Notes under the pieces: generated by a model | Told to the model about the DNA's origin: nothing | Database searches by the model: none | Seen by the model: only the letters and a program-made list of their open reading frames with translations | Shown: positions 1 through 10,600 of the stretch, in pieces | Layout of the letters: each line of letters begins with the position of its first letter | Position numbering within the stretch: position 1 is the stretch's first letter | Assembly: GCA_024220525.1 (NCBI GenBank) | Contig: JAMYWO010000109.1 | Location: 77,077-138,881 of the forward strand | Direction of reading: 5' to 3' | DNA length: 61,805 nucleotides | Source: Cochliopodium minus | Lineage: Eukaryota; Discosea; Himatismenida; Cochliopodiidae | Translations under genes and position numbers: made by a program

Positions 1-40
1 CATCAAAATTTTTCAAAACTGCATTAATATCAAAAGACAT
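1..40 (-). CDS. Truncated gene start, unknown product
   Basis: The minus strand opens with an ATG at 40 and reads MSFDINAVLKNFD before running off the window. An AT-rich spacer of about 300 bases separates it from the divergent CH-domain gene, which fits a real start codon. Thirteen residues are too few to assign a family, and the rest of the gene lies outside the window or on an unplaced contig. Confidence 0.35.
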   Translation of the reverse strand, partial: MSFDINAVLKNFD

Positions 41-350
41 CCTAATTTAGATGAATAAAATATGAGTAAAATTAGAAAATAAAAAAAATATAAATGCCAA
101 ATAAAAAATTTATGAGTTTATATTTTGAAATTAAAATATAATTTGTTGACAATATTCAAAAAAATAACATATATACATATGTGTTTTTAAAATAGTATTT
201 ATATTACCTTGTTTATGAAATGAAAAAAATAGAGAAATTATAAATTTTAAGTTTTTTTTTTATTATATTTATTAAATAATTGAAATGGATGAAATTCTTT
301 TCAAGAATAGCTTTGTATGAATCAAAATAAAAATAAAAAAAGCAGTATAT

Positions 351-2943
351 ATGAAAACTATAATTGCTAATAAGAGTGGGGTAGTGATTGATGAAAGTGG
401 AAAAAGATTATATGGGCTTGTAAATATTAAAAAATTTCATTTTTAGAATATAACTTTGAGTAAATTTGTTAATTCTCCAAAGGATGCAGAATTATACCAT
501 AAGAATGAATCAAAGAAAGACATGAATCTAGAATTAAAGATAGCTTTATGGATAGAAGGGCTATTAAAGGAAGAATTGATTGATAAATTCGATTTATGGA
601 TATCTCTTAAGAATGGAATAGCATTATGCAAAATGATAAACAAATTAAAACCAGGAACAATCGAAAGGTAATTTTTCAAAAAATTTTTATTAAGAATATT
701 TAAAGAAATTTCCAATTGTAGAATAAATCTATTTCGATTGTTGCCCATTACAGAAATGGATAATATAAAATTATATTTGAATGGATGCAAAGATATAGGA
801 TTAAAAGGTGAACATATAAAATTGAATTTAATTTTTAAAAGAGAACTAATTTAAATACAGGATGTTTTTTCTCACCAAATGATTTACATGCCAAAAAGGA
901 TTTTCAGGCAGTGATCTCTAATCTTTTGGGTGTTTCAAGATTATCTAAGGAGAAATTCGGATACATGAAAACAATTGAAGAGATATCGGTGGAGAACGTG
1001 GATAAAGGAAAAAAGAATCTCATCAACGATCCTAAAGCACAAAAAGAGGATCTAGAAAGGGAGTTGACACTTCTCCGTAAAGAAAATGAGATCCTAGAAA
1101 AAGAAAACTTGGTGACAAAAAACGAGTTGAAGGAATTGAGAGATAATCTTCGTAAAGAAAACCAAACACTCGTCTATCAGAAGATAGATGTTGAAAAGAA
1201 AGCTTTTTTGTCCAACAGGAGAGGAACTGTACACGAATACGAACTCAAAAAGCAAAGTCTTGACGGGAATTACTTGCCAAAAATAAACAAGTTGAAAGAC
1301 AAGCTTGAAAATAGCATTAAGAAATTGGAGAACTTGGAAGAAGTGTTCAACACTAACTCGCAGAAGTTTAGAAAAGTAAAAGCCAAAGTGAACAAGATGG
1401 GGCTTTCTTCTCAAGTCTCTCAGTACAAAATCTACGGTTTCAGTTCCCAATTCATGGACTTGCAAAACACCGAAAAAGTTAAACTGCCTTCCTTGTTGGT
1501 CAACGAAGATTTGCTTGTTGAGCTCAAGATCTCCCTCGCTGACATTTTGCTCAACCAAAACACTGAATACTTGGAAATGCTCAAACTGAAACAAAGTTTT
1601 GAAAACGAGAAATTCAATGTAATTCGTTTTTTTTTTTTTGAGAAAGTTTCTTTATTGGCTATACTTTTTTTTTGTAGGTGGTGATAAACAAAGTTAGTGA
1701 AAACAAAATTCAAATATTATCGGATGTATTTGAAGCTTCCTTTGTCCTCCTCAACTCCGACCTCCTCAACGAGACCAACAAGAGAAGCAGGGAGTACCTC
1801 AGAGACTTTATCGAGATCAACTCGATGTTCCACATCGACACAAAAGAAAGCACCAAAAACGCTTCAAACGACAAAGTGCTCAAACAACACTTGGAAAAAA
1901 TGTTCAAGTGCATTGACAGCATCATCATGGAAGACAAAATCTTGCAAGAATTCAAGAAATTGGCCAATTTGGAGGCTTTCCACACTCTTTTCACTGAGGA
2001 AGACTACCGCAAACAGATCACTTTCTATCTGGACTCTAGAATTTGCTCAAAGGTTGAAACGAGCATGGAGTGTTTTGGTGTGCTCGAGAAAATATTTGAG
2101 AAGCTTTTTTATAACTTTAATTTTTACAGTAGTGAAGATTTTGCAGCTTCAAATTTACTGATGACCATTTCTTTTTTGGTAAAAAAAAAAAAAACCTTTG
2201 ACTTTATAAATTTACCTTTTTTTTTATAGGTATTTTCTACGAATCCCAATACCAAAGAAAAAATTAACATGCAACAGACCATCAAAAATTACACTTTGTT
2301 CGATGATTATGACTTTTGGAACAGTTGCTTTTGGCACAGACTTCAGCAATCATCAAAAGTGAACCTCGATAATTTTTCTGAGAACAAACTTTCTAAGAAA
2401 GAGATCAATTTCATTGCAGATTTTTTATTGCAATTCATAGATACTATGAACAAATGGGAAATATCCTTTTTCATCCAAAACCAGATCTTGGATGAGTTTG
2501 TTCGAAAATTCAGTTTCTCCAGCAAACAAAAGAGCTCTTTTCAGGACGCTATGTTCAAGTCTAACAACTTTGAGTTGCCCAACCAGAATAAAAAGAAGAA
2601 CCATCACTTGGACAGGAGGTTCTCTGAGATTTCCAGCAAATTAGTTCCTAACAGCATTTTCTCTTCTTCTTTTGACATGAAACTTTTGAATAATCCAACT
2701 CCTGAGCCCACTATTAATATAGAACGTTCACAAACGACTTCTTCACCTGTAAAGAATGAAAAGACTTCCCGTATCATTCATCCCCTTAGATCTTCAAACT
2801 CTGTAATTGATTTAAACAGCCCCGTTGATAATAACCTCATTGGAAATTCCAGAAATCGCACGAGTGTAATAAGGAGTGGTTCCATGCTCAATAAGAACAC
2901 TATCAAAGATATCTTCCTCTCTAACAATAACGACCAAAAGTGA
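351..2943 (+). CDS. CH-domain protein with coiled coil and uncharacterised C-terminal half
   Basis: The model has six exons: 351-418, 446-667, 722-807, 861-1618, 1678-2178 and 2230-2943, ending at TGA. All introns are GT-AG and keep frame. After about 45 residues there is a calponin-homology domain, with the signature ISLKNGIALCKMINKLKPG and a split second half (LKGCFFSPNDLHAKKDF). A strongly charged coiled coil follows (from about residue 150, rich in E, K and L), then a helical region of about 400 residues, and a Ser/Asn-rich, probably disordered tail. CH domains bind F-actin or act as signalling adaptors, so a cytoskeletal or adaptor role is inferred. I do not recognise the C-terminal half. 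It lacks an obvious RasGAP arginine finger, so an IQGAP-type assignment is not supported. Confidence 0.75.
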
Positions 2944-3194
2944 TTTTTATTTATTTTTGTTCAATGCATAGCTGGAATTGTATTATATTATCCTAATTAA
3001 ACAGCATTTGAAAATAAAGGCCTATATATTTCGAATTTAGGAAATTGAAAATTTTATTCAAATAAAAGTTTTTAATTAAACGAAAATATAAGAAGCAAAA
3101 GAAAAATTCCTATATTTTGATGATTTCACCTAAAAATGGATGTGAAAAAAAATTTCCATTAATTAAGCGAAATGAAAAAAAAAAGATTCTTGAA

Positions 3195-3756
3195 TCATAT
3201 ATGATAAAATGGTAATTCATCTCTTTTGAAGTTTTTGCACATTAAGGATCTGAATTTGTAGATGAAGCAATATAGATCCATGATACCTTTGATTTGATCA
3301 GAGGAAAATTTAAAATCATCAGACATCATTTTGATCCCCTCTCTTTGGCATGAAATGATGATGAAACTCATTCCATCCACCAATTCCTTTTTGAAGGACA
3401 AAGCTACTTCTTTAAATCCTTTGGATTCCAAAAAGATGAAGAGTTGGTTGTGATTGAGCTTTCTGAGGTTAAAGATCATTTGATTTTGCATCAGAAAATT
3501 GCGATTGTTGATTTTGTAGCTCAATCCTATAGAAAAATAAAAATTAAGATGTTAATTTAAAGGGGAATTATATGGCCAATTGAAATAATTATTTCCCTTT
3601 TTTCATAATTATAATTATAATTTATATTTGGCAAAAGAATAAAAAAAATAATTTTAGAGTATATTTAAATAAATTTCGAATTTGAAAAGTATATTTAATG
3701 AAATTACCTTTAATTTCGTTATTCTTCTTGATTTGGATTTTTCTATTGTTATTCAT
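3195..3756 (-). CDS. Small SAM-like domain protein, copy 1
   Basis: There are two exons, 3756-3708 and 3526-3195, joined by a GT-AG intron of 181 bases. The start gives MNNNRKIQIKKNNEIK and the second exon continues GLSYKINNRNFLMQN. The protein is about 126 residues, with a helical core (LESKGFKEVALSFKKELVDG) and a conserved tail around FRSLMCKNFKRDELP. The core has the length and hydrophobic spacing of a SAM-type helical bundle, including a DG turn, but this is a resemblance and not a secure assignment. The plus-strand gene at 4488 is a clear paralogue, about half identical by eye, so the two form a divergent pair. Confidence 0.6.
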
Positions 3757-4487
3757 TTTGATGGAAAATTGTTTTATGGAGAAAATATTGTTGAGTTTTA
3801 AGAAAATTGGAAAGGAAAAATGAAAGTATGGAAAAAAGATGAAAAATTAATGTTGTTATTACAGCTAAATTTTTTTTATTTTTATAAATTTATATAATTT
3901 TTTTAATTTGGAATATATCAAAGAGGAAGTTTAAAAATAAATGCTGTGTGTCATCTTAATTGTTGATTTTTTAAAAAAACATTAAAAAAATGGATTTAAA
4001 AATCCATCATATGGTAGATATAAAATTGTGGTTATCTAAATTTAAAAAGTTGACTAATATTTTCAATCTCATTTACAATTTGTTTTTTAAAAATCTTAGA
4101 GGAGGACTTTAAGGTTATATTTTTTTATAATTTAATCCTAAAGATTTCTTTTTTAATTAAAAAATAAAAAATCAAATGTTTGTGAAATTTAAAATGTGAA
4201 TTTCAAAAAATTCATGTTATAAAATCATACAACAAATTCATTTTACCTACCTTTAAGATTCAATTTACTTTACAGCCTTACTATGAGCTATAACCCTTAT
4301 TTTATTTTTCTCCTAAAGAATCTTCAAAATTATTTTTAAAATTATAAAATAAAAAATTAAATAATAAATTTATAAATTAAAAAAATAATAAAATAAAACA
4401 CAAATATAAATTATATATTAAACTTCTTTGATCAAAAAGATCAATACACATAAAAAACACACAAAAAATACACATAAAAAACACAAA
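3757..4487. other. AT-rich spacer between the two SAM-like genes
   Basis: No supported gene is present. The right part (4375-4487) recurs almost unchanged at 7475-7597 in front of a truncated third copy, with small indels. The shared stretch includes a conserved block around ATATTAAACTTCTTTGATC that may be promoter or 5' leader, shared because the copies are recent duplicates. Confidence 0.5.
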
Positions 4488-4862
4488 ATGAAAAACATGA
4501 GAAAAATGCAAATTAAAAGAAACAGCCAAAGAATGGGATTGAACTATAAAATCAATAACCGTAGCTTTTTGATGGAGAATGATTTGATTTTTAATTTGAG
4601 AAAAATCGATAGCGAAGGACTCAGCACTCTTTTGGAATCTAAAGGATTTAACAATGTTGCACAAGCATTCAAGAGAGAAATGGTCGATGGAATGAGCTTT
4701 ATCATCATTTTTACTGAGGAAGAGGGACTTGACATGTTGCAAGATGATTTCAATCTTAATGAAGAAGAAATCACCCAATTGAAGGAACTTTACTGCTTCA
4801 TCTACAGATTGAGATCTATGATGTGCAAGAACTTCAAAAGAGATGAAGTACCATGCTTTTAA
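4488..4862 (+). CDS. Small SAM-like domain protein, copy 2
   Basis: This is a single exon of 124 residues, ending at TAA. I chose the ATG at 4488 over an in-frame one at 4428. In the near-identical copy ending at 7659, the DNA upstream of 4488 carries frame-breaking indels, while the reading frame downstream of this ATG is intact. The protein has a basic start (MKNMRKMQIKRNSQ), then GLNYKINNRSFLMEN, the core LLESKGFNNVAQAFKREMVDG, an acidic stretch EEEGLDMLQDDFNLNEEE, and the conserved ending FRSMMCKNFKRDE-type motif (here LRSMMCKNFKRDEVPCF). It is paralogous to the minus-strand gene at 3195-3756. The function is unknown. A SAM-like protein-interaction fold is my best guess. Confidence 0.65.
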   Translation: MKNMRKMQIKRNSQRMGLNYKINNRSFLMENDLIFNLRKIDSEGLSTLLESKGFNNVAQAFKREMVDGMSFIIIFTEEEGLDMLQDDFNLNEEEITQLKELYCFIYRLRSMMCKNFKRDEVPCF

Positions 4863-5203
4863 AATTCTTTTTTAATTATCCTCATAAAATGGAATGTACC
4901 TTATTAAATGTTTATTTTCATCTCTCGAACTTAAATTATTTTGTTTGATTTATTATATTCAAGAATAAAATTTATTGCTTTGAAATTAACAATTGAATCC
5001 TTCGAAAGAAAATAAAGTAAAAATGAAGTAAAATGAGAAAAGAAGTTTATCAAAATTTAATTTTCCTCAATTTTAAGATTTATTCAAATTCTAAAATTAA
5101 ATCCCATAAAGGAATTTCAAAATAATTCACAATTCAATTCAAAATTTAAAGATTTTTTAAAGGAAAATTAAAAAAAAAAAAAAAAAATTGTGAAATTGAT
5201 ATT
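4863..5203. other. Gene-free end of block 1
   Basis: This is AT-rich sequence with a run of about 18 A near 5170, ending at the N at 5204. I see no coding potential. Confidence 0.5.
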
Positions 5204-5204
5204 N

Positions 5205-5362
5205 CTTGTTGGAATGTTGAGAAACATTCTCTCTTTGAACCAGAGTTTAAACAAATCATTTTTTCTTTTTTACTTTCTCTCCACGTTTTTTTGAAGGACA
5301 AGAAGTGCTTGAAAATTCCAAAACCTTTGCTTTTCAACATCTTTGATCTTTTTTCTGTTCAT
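5205..5362 (-). CDS. Possible truncated first exon at left end of block 2
   Basis: An ATG at 5362 on the minus strand opens a short frame, MNRKKIKDVEKQRFWNFQAL and about ten further residues, ending at a sequence that looks like a 5' splice site (GTAAAAAAG). The contig then ends at the N. It could be the first exon of a gene whose remainder is on another contig, or chance coding. No family is recognised. Confidence 0.25.
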
Positions 5363-5586
5363 TTTTTGATTCAATACAAAAATCAAAACTTTAATGTTGG
5401 AAATTCTCAAAAGAGGAAATTTGATAATAAGTAAACAAACCTTCATTGAAAGAATATAATAAACAATTAAAATTTATCCAAAAAAAAGGGAAGGAAATTA
5501 TTTAGTTTTTATATAAGAGATGATTTTGGAAACATTCTAAGTAGAAATAAACAATCCATCAAAAACTCCTCATAAATATCTTTTTA

Positions 5587-6794
5587 TTAAACATGATTTA
5601 ATTTATAAACACTATCCAAATCATAATTAGAGAGCTTGGTTCGTCTGATGTCCAAAGCGATTGCACCAACACCAAGCAACTGGCCCATTTGATGGGACAA
5701 ACTCCTGATGTAAGTGCCAGAAGAAACAGAGGCCTCAAAAGAAGCAACAACAAAATTTTTCGAAGAAAATTTTGGATTCTCGATCAAAAGCTTGTTCCAT
5801 TCCCCCAAAATAGAACTCTCGCGGAATTTTCCCTTGGAACTCTCCTCTAAAGAATTGATCCTTTGACAAACCATCTCATACAACTTTGAAGCACTCACAT
5901 TGTCATAGTCGATGTAACGCAGGCTGTGTATTTCAACTTCGTTGTGAGGAATTTCTATTTCTGAGAGTCTTCCGTTGAGGGCCCACCAAAAGAGGGGCTT
6001 TTTCTTGACACGGATGGAGCTGTAGGGAGGGTAGAACTGTTTTCTTTTCCCTTTTAGTGAGTCTTCAAATGGTTTGAGTGAGCTCTTTATTTTCTCTTCA
6101 TCTGTTTCTTCGGCGAATTTGGTGATCATCCCAAGCACATCGTACGTATCCGTTTCTACGCCGAATATAACCTTGATTTTTGATATTCAAGGATTATTTT
6201 ATAAAAACTTTTTTTTCTGGCAATAAGATACTATCTTTAAAAACCAGCATTGCATCGAAATTAAAACTAAAAATAAAATATTTTTCATTCTAATCAAAAA
6301 ATTATAGATGTTATTCACAATGAGCCCAAAATTTTTTTTTGATTTTGCAAATGAATCTATCATACCAGAATCCAAAATGCTCATATTATTATCAAATTAT
6401 CATATATTTGAAAAGGATCAATGGTTACCTTAAAAGTATATGTTTTATCATGTTTTATAAACTCCTCTTGTTGCTTGACAGTATCACCACATAATATGAC
6501 CAACAATCCAGAAGCCATAGGATCCAATCTCCCTAAATAAGAAGATTAATCATATTAATATCTCTAATGAGGAATAGATAGATCATAATAATTGCCTGGA
6601 TGTGACATTTTCATTTTCAGCCATTTATCATCATTATCTTCCTTATATTTTTGTTTTCTGAAAATATCTATGCATCCCAATGGGCTCCTATAATGAAATA
6701 GGGCTATAATAATGGAAATCAAAAAAAAGAAATATTACATTCCAATGGGTTTATCAAGAATAAATACACTGGTATTGATTCCATCCTCTTTCAT
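5587..6794 (-). CDS. TruB/Cbf5-family tRNA pseudouridine synthase
   Basis: There are four exons: 6794-6739, 6688-6596, 6532-6429 and 6171-5587, ending at TAA. The protein is about 275 residues and starts MKEDGINTSVFILDKPIGMS, the TruB motif I region. The catalytic loop is MSHPGRLDPMASGLL, where the Asp is the nucleophile that isomerises uridine to pseudouridine. The FGVETDTYDVLG motif and the RRTKLSNYDLDSVYKL C-terminus are also family-typical. Exon 3 is preceded by a GC-AG intron (6595-6533). A missing PUA domain and the short length favour a bacterial- or Pus4-type TruB, which makes psi55 in the tRNA T arm, over Cbf5. Whether it acts in the nucleus or the mitochondrion is not visible. Confidence 0.88.
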
Positions 6795-7474
6795 TTTTTT
6801 TAATTGATTATAAAACAATTAAATTTATTTTTTTAAAAACTTTAAAAATTTAAGAGGTAATAAAACATACATAAGGAGAAAGCTTTAACGTAGAATAATA
6901 AGTTCTTAACTATGTTGTTCCATCAATTTTTTGGAGATTCTTTCAATTTTTATTTTGAGAGGTTCCCTTGCTCTAAGTTTTGGTTAATAGGAAGCCTATA
7001 GTTCATTTTTTTCTCCCTTTGCCTAAAATCAAATTAATTTAATTGTTTCCTAGAGATTTTAAATTTTTCATCAGGAAATAAAAATTGATTTAGATTCTCA
7101 TTTCTCAATTTAATTCCAAATATAATATTTTCAAGATCTGATTTGTTAAATTTTCAGAGAATACCCGTTTTTAAAAAGCTGTGAAGTAAAAATATTTTTA
7201 TTTTTAAATAGAAACATTAACTAGATTTCCTGTTAAAAAAATAATAATGAATAAATTCTAAATTTTTTTTTTTAATTGTCACCAATTTAATCCCACATTT
7301 ATCTTTTAATCAAAACAATAAATTATTTTTGATTCAAATCAATTACAAGAATGAAGCTTTAATTTCATTATGCTCTGGCTTTTATATTCAAAGGAGTAAA
7401 TGATTCAATTTAAAAATTATTTCCTAAGAACATCGCAATATTAATTATTAAAATTAAAATTATTTTAAAATTAT
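6795..7474. other. AT-rich gene-free stretch
   Basis: No open frame, RNA gene or repeat that I can support. It lies upstream of the TruB start and probably includes its promoter. Confidence 0.45.
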
Positions 7475-7659
7475 GAAAATTAAAATAAAAAAAATAAAAC
7501 ACAAATATAAATTATATATTAAACTTCTTTGATCAAAAAGATCAATACATTAAAAAACACACAAAAAATACACATAAAACACACACAAAATGAAAAACAT
7601 GAGAAAAATGCAAATTAAAAGAAACAGCCAAAGAATGGGATTGAACTATAAAATCAATA
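7475..7659 (+). pseudogene. Truncated third copy of the SAM-like gene front
   Basis: This stretch repeats 4375-4561 almost base for base, including the leader, the ATG (around 7589) and the first codons up to the KIN of the KINN motif. It is then cut by the N at 7660, after which the sequence belongs to MOT1 on the other strand. The differences are mainly small indels in the leader. It is either a further paralogue whose body is on another contig or the second haplotype of the gene at 4488. It is a break caused by the contig end, so true pseudogene status is unproven. Confidence 0.6.
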
Positions 7660-7660
7660 N

Positions 7661-10600
7661 CCTGAGTATTCGACACTCTCCAGTTTTTTGCCCTCCTTCT
7701 TCAAAGCGGACATGATGGAGTTGTACTCAGGATGTTTAGGAGTGAGGATCAAACAAGGGTGGTTGCACAATTTCCTCAAGTACAACAATGACTGGAAGGT
7801 TGTTGTTTTCTTTTCTACTTCTTCTTTAGAATCTTCCATAACTCCCTCCTTCCCAGTTTGTGAAAAATCTTATATTTTTCAAAAAAAAATATTAATAAAA
7901 ATAAATTTAAAATTAAACTGAAAAATTAATTTTTAAAAAAACAAATAACATAATAAATATTTTAATGATTTAAATGAATTAATCAATTAAAACAATTCAA
8001 AAAATGATTAAAACGAAATTCATTTTAATAAATGAAAAGAAAAATAATGATTAAAGAAATAATTTTTTTAAAAAAAAAAATTTTAAAACGAAAAAAAATT
8101 GGTAATTCAAAAAAATTAAAAAATATTTTTTTTTTTACCTTGATACAATTTGAGTTGCAAGTTTGTTAGTTTGCAATAATAATCTTGAATTATTTTGGGA
8201 GGCAAATCGGAGAGAACGTTCTCCTTGAGTCTTCGGAGGAGAAAGGGGAGAACCTGTTTATGAAGAGAGTCCAAAGCAAGAACTCCCGCTTCTTCTTCCT
8301 TCTCGTTTTTGGCAAATCTGCTTTGTTGGATGGGTTTGCTGTATGTCTGATTAAACTGCTTTTCTGTACCCAGAAAACCTTTTTAAAAAAGAATTGAAAA
8401 AATGTTTTTTTTTGATCAAAAAAACATTCAAAATTTTAAATAAAAATTAATAAAAATATTGAAAAAACTAATATATTTGTGAAAAAGTTTTAAAAAAATA
8501 ATCTTATTTCCATTTTATTCAATTTTCTCACAATTTTAAAAAATTGATTTTAAAAAAAAAAAAATTAAATGAAAAATTTACCAGGCATCAAAAAGTCAAA
8601 GAGTGACCATAACTCAAGTACGTTGTTTTGAATGGGAGTACCGCTCAAAATGAGCTTGTGATTGGCCTTGATAGACTTGACAGCCGCACCAGTCTTAGAA
8701 GTGGAATTCTTGATGATGTGCCCTTCATCCAAAATGCAATAATTGAAGCTGACCTTTGAAAGAAAATCGACATCAGTAGTGACGGTCCTGTAGGAAGTTA
8801 TTATTAAGTTATGTTCCGCACTGAAATTTTTTCTTTTGGGGTTGTATTCGAAACATCTGAAGGAGCCCGGAAAGAATTTTACTGCTTCGTTTGCCCAGTG
8901 GGGCATTAGGGTGGGTGGGCAGATGATGAGGGTTGGAAGCGGCTTGTATTCGGGCGAGTTGTCCACGAGGAACTTTAGCTTCTTGTTGTGGTGGTCTGCT
9001 GCTATGATCGAAAGTGTTTGGAGAGTTTTTCCTAACCCCATGTCATCTTTATTTTTAACAAAAATTAAATTAATTTAAAATTATAATTAAAATTTTGATA
9101 TCAATCAAAAAAAAATGTTTTAAAAAAAATAAATCATTATTACCACACAATATTCCATTCAAGTTATATTTGTTCAAGAATGCAAGCCAGTTAAGCCCAT
9201 CTTGTTGATACGATCTCAAAATGGCTCCTTTAATAGGAATAGGCATCTCAAACTTGTCCAGCTTCTTCCCGTCAAGCAACTGTTGCAAGAAAGATCTCTT
9301 CTCCTTCCTTTGTAAAGAAAGTCTCTCAGGAAAGCTGACAGGAAGCTCCGAACCCTCTTCAAGAGGCATCAAACGAACGAGTTTCGCAAAACAGAAAGCT
9401 GCCCTTTTTCTGATGTTGGAATTGTGATCGCTTAACCTGGAAAGAACTGGAAATACAAAGTAGACGAGAAAAGGAACGATTGAAAAATCCAACTTTTTGA
9501 TGATCTCTTCGAGGATTTTGACGCTGCTGAGTCGGAGAGATTCGTCGTTGCATGTGATCAAGGGGATGAGATGATCGATTAAGATGACCATCGACAAAGA
9601 GATGGAGTTTTCACAGATGATGGGGACCAAGATCGATACAGAGGTGTTGATTTCCTCGTTGCCCAACTTGGTCAGATCGATGATCACTTTTAACAAATCT
9701 ACGATTTGATCTTTCAAGATTCTTGTGAGAAAAGGAGTGATGGTGATCAAGATCTTTAAAGTGTTGTCAATAAATTCCAATCTTTCTTTGTCATTGTTGG
9801 ATTCTACATTGAAATCGAATCTTTGGGAAATTTGGGGGAGTTGGAGGAAAAGAGAATCCCCAAAGATTTTGGGGAGATATTGGAGAATGTATTTAGATCC
9901 TCTTGTGGAATTGTCTTTGTTTTGTTTGCTCTTACACAAACTTTGAAAAATACAGGTGAAAAGAAAGTTGAGATCAATCTGTTTATCCAATGATTCGAGA
10001 TGTTTATGGATGAAATAGGCAATCGCTTTCGCAGATCTCTTTTGCGAAACAGCATTAGTATCATTGAAAACAGCCTCCCTCAAACAATGCAGAATGGGTT
10101 CCTTTCTATTAGAAATGTCGCCAAAGACTAAAACCTGAGAAAAAGAGGAGATGAGATTCAAAATGCTTTTGTTTTGGCACTTTTCGAGCTCGGTGACAGT
10201 TTTGATAAAAGATTGGTTGTATTGGTTGAGTTTTATGACGAATTGGCTCTGTTTGTTCTCGACAGGAGTGTTTTCCACTTTCTGAGTGCAATATTGAGAG
10301 AGTTGTTGCATCAACTCTATTGTCATTTGTGTATTATTATTGATTTGAATGTGTTGAGGAAGTTCATTGCTGCTGTGAAGAAAAATGTGGAGATCACGGA
10401 AACAGTTCATCAAACTTTGTTGAAGAGAAAAAGTTTCAGGCAACCAGGGTATCATCTCTCCTTTCTTTTCTACGACATTCCATAATTCATATTCTATTTC
10501 CTTTACAAACACATCTTCTTTTCTCTTTTTCAAATACTCCAAAAATATCATTGAGATGGTTACTTTCTCTTCGACGAAATTGGATTCTCTCATTTTACTC

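Noticed and set aside
4428-4487. Longer N-terminus for the SAM-like protein, starting at 4428
   Set aside because: The near-identical copy near 7540 has indels here that destroy the frame, while the frame from 4488 is kept.
5146-5340. Third, degenerate SAM-like gene on the minus strand
   Set aside because: The similarity rests on a short shared run around TTGTCCTTCAAAAA and the residues LKSKGF. The frame fails across the N and another frame starts at a better ATG.
6199-6384. Short minus-strand frame inside TruB
   Set aside because: It lies wholly within the 257-base TruB intron and is not in phase with the neighbouring exons.
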